Positions 34,128 to 45,924 of a stretch of 64,000 nt of DNA are shown here, in pieces. Below the pieces are notes generated by a model. The model ran no database searches. It was not told the DNA's origin and worked only from the letters and a program-made list of their open reading frames with translations. This DNA comes from Phlegmacium glaucopus (lineage: Eukaryota > Basidiomycota > Agaricomycetes > Agaricales > Cortinariaceae): NCBI GenBank assembly GCA_015039465.1, contig MU130354.1, forward strand, positions 105,848 through 169,847, read 5' to 3'. How positions within the stretch are numbered: position 1 is the stretch's first letter; the number at the start of each line of letters is the position of its first letter. The translations under genes and the position numbers were made by a program.

Positions 34128-34526
34128 ATGTATTCTAATACCGATAAACTTGGGAAAGATGTAACAACTTTAATCCCATTCGTTGCCCCAACATCTGGCC
34201 AAAGTCTTATTCTGAGACTCAAACATTCCGGCGAAGAAGATGGGCCTCTCGAAGTCACTCTAGGATCAACTATAATTCAACTTAATCCCTCATCCGAGTC
34301 GTCACTCACGATTGATGATATAACCCTCCATCCAATTCCCGATCCTTCTGAATCTGATCACCTTTCCTTTGAGCCAGGGATCCGGAATGACATTGTTATC
34401 CAGCTTAGAGGAACAGACCACAGTCATTTTTTACATGACGTAGAATTACTTGATGAAGCTGGAGAACAGTACGGTATGCCATTAAATTCCGAAATGGGTC
34501 CAAAGTCTGGAGGATCCGAGAAATAG
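34128..34526 (+). CDS. Small ORF directly behind the W gene, possibly its C-terminal part
   Basis: 132 codons starting MYSNTDKLGK; no recognised domain. It contains SGQSLILRLKHSGEEDG and a Pro/Asp/Glu-rich stretch (LHPIPDPSESDHLSFEPG) and ends EMGPKSGGSEK. Its ATG lies one base after the TAA of the W frame (TAACATG). Three readings are possible: a separate protein made by reinitiation, a C-terminal exon joined by an intron that removes the TAA (a CTAAC branch-point-like string sits there), or a frame broken from W by mutation. Its 3' two-fifths is duplicated at 48503-48708. Confidence 0.45.
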   Translation: MYSNTDKLGKDVTTLIPFVAPTSGQSLILRLKHSGEEDGPLEVTLGSTIIQLNPSSESSLTIDDITLHPIPDPSESDHLSFEPGIRNDIVIQLRGTDHSHFLHDVELLDEAGEQYGMPLNSEMGPKSGGSEK

Positions 34527-34779
34527 TCCATATTCTGCTTCTTTATCCATACATTTTCCCACTTGTTCGATTTTTCTAGCGAAACTGGATCGAATGCATA
34601 TTTATTGGAATGAATTTCATGTTTTACTTGATTTGACGACTCCTCTCGAAGTACGACTTATAATACTTATGTAGGTTATTTGAATAATATACAGGAATCG
34701 GTGTACAAACACTTGAACCTAAGGACGAGATGCAAGGGCTTCCGATAGTCTTGTCTAGCTAAAAGGAGATGAAATTATA

Positions 34780-35174
34780 TTAGATGATTTTCGATATTTT
34801 AACACCATTGAAAAGGGTCAGAGAAGTGGGTATATAACACTTATGTACAGAAAGGCACAAAACTGTAGGCGGTGAGGCGGATTTCTCATCTCCGACCTGT
34901 CCTGTTGACTGGGCAATAAATTGACTCTTGTGAGCAAGGTACCAAATGATTATTAATATTGATGCACATCGCGACGTTAATATTACATAATTTGATGATT
35001 TGTGATTCAACAATGTGTCTGAGTCTGTTGTCCTTCCAGAGCGATATGCTTCAGAGATGTCAATGAAGGCTAATATCAATGTTGTCAAAGATATTGGATT
35101 AAACTTCGGCTAGAGGCTGCAAAGCCCAGGATAGACTCACACTCAGTCCCACCGCTTTTGCAGTCACCTGCCAT
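34780..35174 (-). CDS. Possible small membrane protein gene
   Basis: A minus-strand frame encodes FIDISEAYRSGRTTDSDTLL and one hydrophobic segment (CASILIIIWYLA). An ATG at 35174 could be joined through a GTGACT...TTAG intron (MA + AFIDIS). The same DNA occurs at 48962-49356, but the duplication is too recent to show selection. Unknown family. It may equally be the non-coding promoter side of X copy A. Confidence 0.25.
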
Positions 35175-35329
35175 TGTGATACTATTTATGTAAAGCTTAA
35201 TTTCCGCTACATCGCCATAAATGCCTGGGGCATTCGCTGGTTAATCTATCACTATATGAGACTCATCTACATGGCTCTACACGGTCATCATACTCCTTCC
35301 CTATCCCCCGCAGTATTGACCCCAGGGCC

Positions 35330-37317
35330 ATGTCAACGAACTCAAATCAGTCCACATCCACCTCAACATCCGCGTCCAGCTTTAACCTTCAAGTCCCCAA
35401 TTTCGGCAATGGATTCGTGGAGTTAGCCATGTTAACGACATTGGTGGGACCTGCAACGGCGGAAACCATGATTTTGGGAAACCACGGCGCAGCTGGTCTA
35501 GCTTGGGCAACCATGAGTGCCTTTGGTACCGGCCGGGTTATTAGCGCATGTCTTAGTGGTGCCTGTGCACCCTGGTTGCGGGAAATAATGGGCCTACGTT
35601 CAAAAATCACCGATTCTTCCCTCGGCATGGAATTATCCTCAAATACAAACAGTAACGTCGCGAATATTATCAGAAGTCGATATGCTGCCGACGGTCCACT
35701 TGCTTTATCAGTGGACTCTCGTGAAACCTCCAAAGAGGTACGAGTACTCGTGTCAAAGTCTTACTCTCCATACTCAAATTATTTGATACGATACAGCAAA
35801 CGGGGGGAAAACTTACTTGGAAAGAAATCTACACATTCGATGACTCGACTTCTAGGCTCATAAAGAATATGCCAGAAACTGGATCGAGCTCTTCCAGTAT
35901 CGCAGCTTACAAGGAGTTCTCCGTCGATAGCAGGAGAGGATTTTCATCGTCGTCGCCATCCATTCTAAGTGATAAATCATTTTCGAGTTCCACAGACACC
36001 ATCTCCGGCGAAGGGATCAGTCTATCCGTCTACGCATACGCCCCTTACCAATACTATCCTCAACACCATGTGAAATTTCAACTGTTGATGCTTGGACTAT
36101 CTCTTCTCAAAGTTGGAGAGTGCTTCGCTCTCTGGTGGTTATCGGGTGGGCCATTTTTAAGTCTGGTCACCGCCTTCCCATGGTTGTACTTTCTAATCGT
36201 TGCCGTTATCGTTGAGGCCAGCGACCTTAGTAAAATACGGATACCACAAGATCCTGATAGCTATATAGATATGATTTCTGGCCATCTGCCCAGAATGACT
36301 CCTGCAGGAGCGGGGGGCACGCGAAAAATCATTCTGGGCGTCTCTCAAAATACAAGAACCAGAACTCGGTGGAAAATCATGTGAGGGGTGGGCGTGCTTG
36401 TCTGTCTGCCTACCGTCATTTTCACATACATCACTCTTTCACATGAAAGCAACAAAGTCCTGTCTCTATGGCTTTCCTTCCAAGTTCTCTGGACCTTTCT
36501 CCGCATCGTTGTCCACCATTTCGCGGAAGTGATGAATAATTCAGTCGACGAACGAGTCTTGGCCGAAAGGTCCTGGTCGACGCTGCCTTCGCCTTTGAAG
36601 CATCGAGTCGTGAAGCTGATGTCAGCTCTGGCAAGCCAATTGACTTTGGTTCATCCACGTCGCGAAATTGCCTATCGGACTGCTGCTGTTGCCCCCGAAG
36701 AACTACGGACCATCATTTTCCACTCATCTCCGAGACTATACTACCCTCTACCTCAAGACATCGAGTCCTTCGCCGATCACGAAAAAAGGTTCATCGAAAT
36801 CGATATCAGCGCGGTAATTGGAGATCCAGTACTATCCAGCGCTGCATGGATAGCAGGAGCACGGAACCTTACACCGACGGACCTATATGACTGCTGCATC
36901 GTCTCTTTTCGCACTTACACTTCGAAATTTGATCCTCTACCGAAATCAATGACCGTACCATGCGCACGAGTTTTATCTGGCATCCCGATATTCTCCAAAA
37001 TTCGGTCCCAGATCGACGAAGAAGTCATCCGTGTCCCAGGACCACGTCAATTTGTTCCAAAGCACACGGCCAATTCTGGTGGGAGCTGGTGCTATTTCAT
37101 TCCGTGTGAACCGGGTCTATGGCTCTTTTTTAGACAAAATATCACATCGGATGTTGTTGGAAAGCATGTTGCTGAAGCTTTGACTGATCTCCAGGCGACG
37201 GCGATGCTGGCTGAAGGTGATATGAACATTAGTCTTTCTCATGTCGATGATGTAAAACAGATAGTTGATCTGTCTGAACAGGCGAGGCAGATATTGCTTC
37301 AAATATTAGTTCCATAA
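35330..37317 (+). pseudogene. X-family membrane protein, copy A, with one in-frame TGA
   Basis: Exon 1 is 35330-35737 and exon 2 is 35797-37317 (intron GTACGA...ATACAG, 59 nt), 643 codons including the stop. It is otherwise open, but codon 332 is TGA (36382-36384) where copies D and E have TGG. Order: NFGNGFVELAMLTTLVG and GNHGAAGLAWATMSAFGTGR near the N terminus, a Ser-rich linker, YAPYQYYPQHH, hydrophobic segments from FQLLMLGLSLL, and a C-terminal half including APEELRTIIFHSSPRLYYPL. The TGA change also creates GTGAGG at 36381, and removing 36381-36449 as an intron would keep the frame. So it is either a pseudogene or a gene with a newly gained intron. Confidence 0.65.
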
Positions 37318-37541
37318 GTATATTGGACTCTAATGGGTAGATACCAAGGACTAGTACTTATAGTTGATATTTCCATAATGCAGGGATGCGTGTTGCGTAA
37401 CGAATAATGACGCATAGTCCGGGCGTTATCAGATAATATCCTTGTCCAACACATGGTGATGCACCCTGTCACGGAGTGCGATGATAGGCACCCCAGGAGG
37501 CATTGCTGACCTTTTGCCTTTATGATCAATCACATATAGTG

Positions 37542-38268
37542 TAGGGATGGCCGAAGTTCAGTTCTGAACCAGTCCAGAGAACCAGAACCAACTGAACTGA
37601 ACCAAGTATCTGGTTCGGTGCTGGTTCTGGTTTGGCCTCAGCCATCTGGTCCTGGTTCTGGTTCTTGATTGGCCAGAAATCTGAGCATCAGTTCAAACCA
37701 TTCTGAACCACTATATCCCAAGGCAAACATTTAAGTAATATATTTACTTATTTGCATCACTCTACAGGTTAAATGGCACAATGTACCTGTATCTATAATG
37801 AAAATAATAATTCAAGTCACCAATACAATATATTTCCAATCAGAAGTACATCATTTTTTGGTCTGGCATAGTACATAATCAATAATATGTCTCATTTACT
37901 TTATAACTTCAGGTTTTATTAATATTAATATACTCCTATTGCAAGAATCCAATTCAAAGTTGTCACTAGTTGGCAAAATGATTTAGTAGTATTTTTTCTT
38001 TTCATGTTTACTTTTAGTGATGTCATAGTTATAACACCAATACTACAAAATTCTGGCCTCAAATTTCAAGATATATTTATTTCTAAGAAATAAGATGTAA
38101 TTTTAGAAAATAAAATTTGTCTAATTGGTGATATCCTGACAAAAGTCTATTTTTAACTGGTTCTTATGGTTCAAACTGGTTCTGGTTCTGGTTTTCCTAA
38201 GTGGTTCTGGTTCTGGTTCTGAGAAAATGGGTCCTGAACCAAACTGAACTAAACTTTGGCATCCCTGC
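37542..38268. mobile_element. TIR element with GGTTCTGGTTCTG repeats, inserted behind X copy A
   Basis: The left end AGGGATGGCCGAAGTTCAG resembles the reverse complement of the right end (AGGGATGCCAAAGTTTAG). Both ends have dense GGTTCTG/CAGAACC subterminal repeats, as in the hAT-like elements at 7-13 kb. The equivalent spacer behind copy C' lacks it and the following 240 bp. No clean 8-bp duplication is visible. Confidence 0.6.
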
Positions 38269-38504
38269 TTACAAGGGTGGATGGATGTTCTGCACCAAGC
38301 ACCTTCTTCTGTATACTATAGTGTTGAATATTTTCGAGCATTAGAAAAGCTCTTCCCGATTAGGAATGATTAGTAAGCACAATAGGATATGAGTAGTAGT
38401 AGTACTGTACCGTTTTACTCACTTGTTTGCAAGGCGCTTGACCTGCGCTGGCCAAACGTTAATCATATTATCAAATACTTAATCACTGAGTTCAATAAAT
38501 TCCA

Positions 38505-39350
38505 ACATATAGCAGGATTCAAAATGGTATAAACTTTCAAAATCCATTTTTATAAATGCATTCCCTCAATGGTTACCTTCAAATTTTACTGTGATCCTAA
38601 TTTCTTTATGTCATATGTATATCTATCAATGACCTTTGAGGAAGTATCACTATTTCTAGGAATAAAAGGGTTATCAATTTATTACTGACTCTCTGAGTAG
38701 TCTAAAAAGTTCTGGGAAACTCTCAACAGTTTGACATATCACATTGTAAATTGAGAGACTAAGGGGTGTCCAGATACTTGGTTGGACCTTTCTCAATGGG
38801 GATGGGTGACAGAGATCAAACAAAGATGAGGAAGGCTCAAACTCTGCAAATTTTTGAGACCTCCTGGGTTGTTGAAGGGCCAGCATTATGAGATTTCAAG
38901 GTTTCTGTGCTCAGTAATGTTTCGAGGTTTGCTTCCTGACTGATATCGCCAAAGTTACATTCAATCCATATAGTATACATAATTAGTCGACATATATACA
39001 AAGCCAAGTTATGAGTTGTCAAGTTGTTGTTAAGTGACTATTTGTGATTTGCAAAAGACTTTGAAACTCTTGCCTATTGAGGATGGCACCACAGATCATG
39101 ATTCCAACAATGATATGGGAGGGTGTGTGGTTTTACGAGGAGGGCTTCTCAAGCTTTACAAAGCGCTTTAAGATGAGAATGATTTATAGACTTGACCAAC
39201 AGCTGCACCGCTTGTGGTACAAAGGTTCCGGTTAAAAATTAGTACATACATACAAGGCTAGAAGAATTGATGAAGGATTAGATAAAGCATAAAATTGCAG
39301 CAGGACCAACTGAGGACCAACTTCTTCCACAACCATGACAAATCATCAGG
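38505..39350. repeat. X-array spacer, CpG-depleted copy
   Basis: Homologous to 52835-53660 behind copy C'. Many CG sites there are TG or CA here (for example GTCGACGTATA against GTCGACATATA, GCCGAG against GCCAAG). Both contain a minus-strand frame (FAEFEPSSSLFDLCHPSPLR) of unknown meaning. Confidence 0.75.
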
Positions 39351-39732
39351 AAAAACCCCACCTACTGATCTGCAATTATAAGCTGAAATGTGAAGTAATA
39401 TGCTGATATAAGTTGCCAATAAGTCACATAAGCCCAATCAGCCCAATCAGCTTGGTGTCCAGAAATCTGGTGCTTATCCATTCCTGATTAGAACTTATTT
39501 GTTGTGGTCAGTAGGCAATCTGTCAATGATTTGCTTGTGAAAAGTAACCAGTACAATAGGATAATCCACAGAATTTATAACAATGTTCTTTCCAAAAGGT
39601 ATATACTGGTCCATGACAATGTGATATCATAAACTAAACTAATCTGTCAAGATCTAACACTGCCAGCACACTACCCTTGGCAAGAGCTCCAGTATTGACT
39701 GCGTTGTCACCATTGCTAGAGATAGAGATTAC

Positions 39733-41544
39733 TTAGAAGGAAATTGATAATGAGAAGCTGAACATGTACACAACTTTTGAATAAAGACTTGACATGACGT
39801 GATGGTATGCATTGACCTTCATCTTCAACTTGGACAATGTCTTGACATGCCGATCGTAGACGTTCTTGAAATTGTTGCCTTCAAATTTCTCAGCCCTCGC
39901 CACCTTGGAACTGTCTGCACTCATCTTAACCTTTTTTCCTTCATGCCATTCATACAGGGCTGCAAAAAACTTGTATTGTTGTTGTGTCAGTGATAGTAAG
40001 GTTATAATCAAAAGGATTGCTTACCGCTGTCACACCCAGGGCAACCACAGGAATGGTTAATTTGGGTTCTTTATGGTCTGGATGCAATGTTACATAGTGT
40101 TTCTTGAACTTGTATCCGAAAGCTGTTGGGCCATTGAAAAAGTGGTCTTGATAAGGTCAATAAGACCAGGGTTGAGGTAGATCTAAATGTCAGTGACTGA
40201 GTTCCTCGCCATCCAGACAGGCTCAAATAAAATGATGAGAGCATGTCTCTGATAGAAGAAACATGCAAATACCTTTCTGTCCTTATCGGTGGCCCATTGC
40301 CCAGGATAGATGTACATGTTGTTCTCAATCAATGCCTGGACATGTTGAGCACACACGTCACCAACCCCAAGCTGGAAAATGGTGATGTGATTGGAGGCAG
40401 CACTTTGCATCTGTCCACGGTGATGGGATAGATGATCAACAACCTATATCAGACATATTATCAAAATTTTCAATCAAGAAATGACTAAATTATGCACCCA
40501 TTTACCAATGCTCCTGACAAAATTTTCATCCCTTGAAATCTGGGTGAGCAATGCACTATATAGTTCCTTTTGCCTCCCCTCATTATCTCTGGTATCCTTT
40601 GCTCACAGAGACTTAACAGCATCTGTTAAGACCTGGCATTTATAAAGTGCACCTTGGTAGAGTTCTGGCCATGCATGCTGTGTAACCAACATGTTTTTGA
40701 CAATCCAGATGGCATCACAACAGGTGGCATGGATGAGGTCCATTTGCTGCGTAAGAGCACCAGGCCTCAGGTGCAATGCCTTGGGCCATGTGTCTTCAGG
40801 TATGGCCTCTTCCTCATCACTTTCAACAGGCTTGACAGCACTGGATGAGTTTTTGGACTTCTTGTCGGTTGAATGCATAATGAGAGTTTTAGGGTGCTAG
40901 TTATTGCAGACCTGTAAGCGGCTAACATAGAAATAATAATAAAATATGGTAGGCTTACCTTGCCCTGCAATGCAACATCACATTTACTGATACACTAAGG
41001 GAAACTAATTGGTCAAACAGTAACAAAATAGTAGTAGTGTTTACCTTTGACTGCTTGGACTTTCGGGAAGAGGTGGAAACATGAGCTGGGAAGTCATTGT
41101 TGTCGTTGTTGTCATTGTTAGCATCAAATACTCCCTCCGATTCCGATGTGGGGGGACGTGAAGCTTCCAAGCTTGACCCATGTCAATTACAATGAGACTT
41201 AATACTGGCCATTTCAATGTTGACATCATTGTCAATGTCAAAAAGAGAAGCTGCATCCTGGGGCATCTAAAAGTTGAATCAGTACACAATGTGGGATGGA
41301 CATTGAAGATGAAAGACATTACTTCGTCATTGAAAATACATTGTACCTCCCCTTCTGTCATCCTTGTCACACCAAAATCATCATCCTCACTGTCCACATC
41401 ACTGTCCTCGCTGCCACTGTCATCTGATTCAGACTTGCCTTGATTGTTGTCAGATCCAGAGAGGTTGGAAGTTGTGCTCGATGACTCATCACTGTCCTCA
41501 ATTGTGGTGGGTCTTGTTGGATTTGCACTCAGCTTTCCCTTCAT
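39733..41544 (-). pseudogene. DUF6532-like protein gene, decayed
   Basis: This family of unknown function is abundant in Agaricomycetes. On the minus strand, exon-like pieces appear in order: an acidic Ser/Asp-rich N terminus (from MKGKLSANPTRP), HATCCDAIWIVKNMLVTQHA with WPELYQGALYKCQVLTDAVK, then GDVCAQHVQALIENNMYIYP, a piece giving NPGLIDLIKTTFFNGPTAFG, and LYEWHEGKKVKM ... NVYDRHVKTLSKLK at the C terminus. An in-frame TGA after AVKSL (near 40611) and loss of splice signals indicate decay; CGA to TGA would explain the stop. The assignment rests on remembered family patterns. Confidence 0.6.
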
Positions 41545-42380
41545 AGATTTCAAACCTAGCAAAAAATAGTTAGTAAGTGAAAGGAACAGAGATGGATAGT
41601 GATAAGAAAACACACTGGTGGATGTGAGATAGCAGTTGTGAGAAGTCAATGTTGTGTGTTGTAAGTCACATGCACAGGAATTACAAACCCTTGATCTTGT
41701 GTCCCTCCTTGCTTTCCTCGTTGCCACTGCTTTCTTTCTGCAGCCTCTTGAGAGGCTGCTTTTCTGTCATTCCTTGTGCCAGTCAGTCCATGGTCACCTA
41801 CTGGGTGGCACTCATACCTTGCTTCGAGTTCCTCTGCTGACCCTTACTGTTATCTGTGCTGGTGAGTGAGGCCACGGCCTCTTCCTCCCTTCAGCTTCTA
41901 ACCACGCTAACACAGATATTTTTTAGGAGTAAACCATATTTATTTACTAGTGGCCACTCACTTGTGTTCTTCAAGGCTGTTGTCTTTGCCCTCCTTAGTC
42001 CTGAAGGTAAGAAATCAGCATATCTTCATCAATAACCATTGCTAATTTCACCTTCTCCCTCTGTGATTAGACAATGGTCCTCTTCCTCTCTGCAGAGACA
42101 TGTAATGTTGCATTTTTGCCTATGCAATTCATTGTTAATAAGGTTATTACCATCCATTTCAGATGTATATGCGCTGACTGGAGCAGCCAGGGAATTGGAG
42201 GCAATGGTGGGGATTGATCATTAGGTGATAGGGAGATCAATGGAGGGTTGTGTTTGTTTTTTTGTTTGTTGGTACTATGAAGTTATGCAAGACCATCATT
42301 TGCTTCCGCAATTCATCTGTGCTGCACGCTCTGCATCATGCACTAAGTTCCAGAGCTTCTTACCCATGTCTTCCAAAACA

Positions 42381-44072
42381 ATGACTTGCTCAGGCTGTGA
42401 TGGCACCTTCTCACTCCGAGGTTATCACTCACACTTGGCCCAAATGCGAGACCCTCTCTGCTGAGCCAATTTTGACAAACTCAAGAAGGTGAATGATGCC
42501 TATGAGCTATTGATGAATACTGGTGATGATTTGACAGAAGTGGAAGTGGTACCCTTCCAAGGGGATGCATTTGGGACTGTGGAAGACTATGCCATGGACA
42601 TGTTTGGGCAACTAGGAGATGATCACAATGAGAATATGGACACAAGATATTCTGGCCCAGACAATGGGCTGCCAGCTCTGAGTGAGCTATCTGACAATGA
42701 AGATGATGATGAAGATGACAATGAGGCTCATATAGTTGTGGAATTGGAAAAGAGCTGGGAACCACATCAAGAGGGTGCTCCTCATCTAGAAGTAGAGGAT
42801 GATCATGATAAGGATGGCCCTGGAAATGTTGAAGTGGAGCCCAACCTGGAAGAAGAAGATGACAACTTGGACAGCAAGGGTGATAGACAGCGCAACATTG
42901 GTCAATTTATTATTGGCGACGGTTATGGTGTCAAGCCTACAGTCAGAGTTCGGTACACCAACAAATATCCAAATGCACGGGCTGGCCAACCTTTATCGTG
43001 TGAGGAGACCTGTGACTCCGGATATGCCTCTGCGCTTGGTGGTGGAGATAATCCATGGGCTCCATTTAATTCAAAGAAAGACTGGGAAATTGTGAGATGG
43101 GTGAAACTTTGAGGGGTGGGGTCAACAGCATTTTCTGAGCTCCTGGGCATTGATGGGGTATGTTTTAATTGATTGTTTCTTCCCATTTTTGTGAGGCTCA
43201 TGTTCATTTTGTTACATTCCGTCATACATTACTCCGGTCCAACTCCGTCGGAGTTGTTTCCGGTAGTCCGTACTCCGTTGCAGTACTTTCCCTTGTCTCC
43301 GACTCTACTCCTCCTACGTCCGACTCCGAGACTTCTCCGTATCATTCCGACTCTTCCGACGATACTCCAAACCCTTTACCACACCTTCGTCATAACAACT
43401 ATTCCTTTGTCATCACTTTCCCACTATCAGTCAGCACACCAGCCATGGATTATTCACCCAAGAATGCAGGACCTTTTCCAGGAGCAGAACACAGCACTTA
43501 TATTTATATTCTATATTTCGGTTGCAATTCCTTTTATATTTAAAGTACTTGAACTTGTATGTTTTCCCTCAGTTCAAATATCATCTTAGTTTCCTCCTCT
43601 TGTTCGTCCTCTAAGTCACTGAGGTCTTCCGACTTTCCGTTCTCTTCCGGTTCCGAAATCAGGACATTGTAGGAGCTGGGCGGCACAGCACATACGCTGA
43701 GGCCAAAGTCCTTTCTGTTACTTGTTCCAGTTCTGTTCCGTCCAATCCGGTGTTACTCCAACGTGACTCCTTGTGTTAAACTTAACACATTTAACAGGTC
43801 CATGAAGCTCTCAACCTGTCATACAGGACCTCAGATGAACTCAATCGAATCATTGACAAACTACCAGGATGGCCTCAATTTAAAAATCATGAGGTCATGC
43901 AGAGTGGGGAAGTCCTGGAATTTTATTCACGTGATATCATTGAGTGCCTTCGTGCTCTATGGGGCAACCCCGACTTTGCTGATGACCTCATTATCGAGCC
44001 TGAGTGACTATATGCAGACGAAGACATGACAATTCATATTTACCACAATATGAGCACAGGGAGGTGGTGGTG
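42381..44072 (+). pseudogene. Plavaka-type transposon protein, N-terminal part, broken
   Basis: It starts MTCSGCDGTFSLRGYHSHLA, a C2H2-like zinc motif typical of Plavaka (KDZ-related) element proteins, then a TGA at 42462 and an in-frame continuation (FDKLKKVNDAYELLM). An acidic region follows, then YPNARAGQPLSCEETCDSGY and GGGDNPWAPFNSKKDWEIVR. After a TGA at 43110 it reads GVGSTAFSELLGIDGV. A GTATGT donor starts an intron holding the solo LTR 43210-43787, and the next exon begins VHEALNLSYRTSDELNRIID and runs to NMSTGRWW. The transposase core is missing. CGA/TGG-to-TGA stops fit C-to-T decay. Confidence 0.75.
43210..43787 (+). repeat. Solo LTR of the L family, 578 bp, with 5-bp target duplication
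   Basis: It begins TGTTACATTCCGTC and ends AACTTAACA. CATTT is duplicated exactly at 43205-43209 and 43788-43792. Rich in TCCGACTCCG motifs. It lies within the intron of the Plavaka remnant, just before the TTAACAG acceptor. Confidence 0.92.
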
Positions 44073-44099
44073 ATACACAGGTATGTATTTGAGTCATTA

Positions 44100-44540
44100 C
44101 TTTTCTTTGTTCTTTTTGCTCATGGAATAATTTAGAAAAAGGTTCAGGCAGCAAATCACATTCAAAGTTCACCAATATTTCTTCAATCGCAATTCCATTT
44201 GGTTCAATGCACGACTCAAATATGAATCTCTTACTTGGCAGATGGGCAAACTGAAGCAACTAGACACACCAAAGGAGCCAATGCCTTTGACGCCATTTAT
44301 TTACCCGGAGTCACTGCCTTTCAATTTGCATCAATGCTATGGGTCATATACAACCCTTTCTATGGAACTCACACTACCAGTTTTGAAGAATGGACCCAAA
44401 TCACTGTTGCAGCTCATGCCCTTGGATTCAAACAGATACTCGAGCTCGCCAATTTCAAGTTGAAAGCCCTTGCTCAAACTCAAGAATGCAAAGATCACAT
44501 TGCTTCTCTCATCAATAAAGTTGAGGACGACTCATCCTAG
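44100..44540 (+). pseudogene. BTB/POZ-domain protein fragment
   Basis: Frame pieces read FKVHQYFFNRNSIWFNARLK, then after a frame change AIYLPGVTAFQFASMLWVIY, TSFEEWTQITVAAHALGFKQ and ILELANFKLKALAQ. This matches the order of the BTB domain in basidiomycete proteins (strand with V.RYFFE.NS, then F..LLWV.Y, then W...L.A...GF..I...A). The frame shift near 44240 and the absence of a start indicate a remnant. Confidence 0.55.
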
Positions 44541-44550
44541 TGCAGGGTAA

Positions 44551-45538
44551 TGTTATGAATGGACCCCTCTTTTCTCTTCTTCCCCCTTCCCATTCTCTTT
44601 CCTATATCATACACGCATTTCCCTCCATATTTGGCACCTTTTTTGTTGTTACCTTGTTATTCTTTCTGGTTACAAATCCACATGGAAGTGCCAACACAGC
44701 CTCAATACTTACATATGTCTCTTACGTGTTACATTCCGTCATACGTTACTCTGGTCCGACTCCGTCGGAGTTGTCTCCGGTAGTCCGTACTCCGTTCCAG
44801 TACTTTCCCTTGCCTCCGGATTTACTCCTTCTATGTCCAACTCCGAGACTTCTCCGTATCATTCCGGCTCTTCCGACGTTACTCCAAACTCATTTCCACA
44901 TCTTCGTCACAACCACTATTTCTTTGTCATCACTTTCCCACCATCAGTCAGCACACCAGCTATGGATTATTCACCCCAAGAATGCAGGACCTTCCGGGAG
45001 CAGAACGCAGCATTTATATTTATATTTTATATTTCGGATGCTATTCCTTTTATATTTAAGTACTCGAAACTTGTATGTTTTCCTCAGTTCAAATATCAAC
45101 TTAGTTTCCCACTCTTGGTCTTCCTCTAAGTTCTTTGCAACTTCCGGTTCCGCTCCGCTCCGTCTTACTCCGAAATCTAGGACACGAAGGTTCTGGGTAG
45201 CACAGCACATAAGCTGAGGCTAAGTCCTATCCTTTCCGTGACTCTGTTCCGTGACTCCGTCCGAAACTCCGGAACAGAGTTCTCAAACTTAACATTACGT
45301 GGCAGTGCCAACGCAGCCTTTATGACTCACTACTTACCTATATAAGGGCCATACCCATAGTAGTACTTCCTTAGTTTAGACCTTCTGTATCTCTACAGTC
45401 TTAATCTACTGCTTGCCCAGAAACTTGCTCTCAGTCTAAAGTCTAGGAAGTGTCATAGCTTGGATATTAAGGCTTAGTGTTATTTGGTCTACTTTGCTCA
45501 GCACTGAACATGAGTGCAGGCTTGTAGTCGCCGTAACA
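44551..45538 (+). repeat. Candidate LTR of another family, split by a solo LTR
   Basis: It begins TGTTATGAATGG and may end GCCGTAACA at 45538, with a CTATATAAGG TATA-like box at 45343. A segment with GTGCCAAC(A/G)CAGCCT is present on both sides of the inserted L LTR. No target duplication was found, so it may be one LTR of a larger, lost element. Confidence 0.4.
44727..45294 (+). repeat. Solo LTR of the L family, 568 bp, with 5-bp target duplication
   Basis: It begins TGTTACATTCCGTC and ends AACTTAACA. TTACG is duplicated exactly at 44722-44726 and 45295-45299. It is nearly identical over 200 bp to the LTR piece at 48274-48476, so the family was recently active. Confidence 0.92.
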
Positions 45539-45924
45539 CATATGATGATGATGAGGTGGTAGTAATTGTGGCCAATGAGCTGAGTTATCAATTATCAACC
45601 ACTCAAGCCAAACTAATTGTGGCGCACTCTACATCCTTTACAGCAATGCAAGTGGCCGATCAGAAAGTCTGTGTAACTGCATAACTGGCGACTACCAATC
45701 ACTGAGTGGAATAGGTGTTTCTCTGCTGTTTCTGAAAGGAAAACCTGTAAAAAAACATAAGATTTATCTTTGGGAAACACATGAGAAACACCTGATGTAT
45801 TTTTAGAATTTTTCCTTTAGAAATACTTTTTGTGTTTTCATGAGAAAAATTATTTGGAAATGACAAAACATATCTAAAAATAAGTTTTTCTATGGGAAAC
45901 ACCACCCAGTGCCAGCAGTGAAAC

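Noticed and set aside
35389..35733. 114-codon minus-strand frame conserved in all X copies
   Set aside because: It is antisense to X exon 1; its conservation follows from the sense protein.
45714..45907. Small TIR candidate (GGTGTTTCTC...GGGAAACACC)
   Set aside because: Ends match for only about ten bases and no target duplication is seen.
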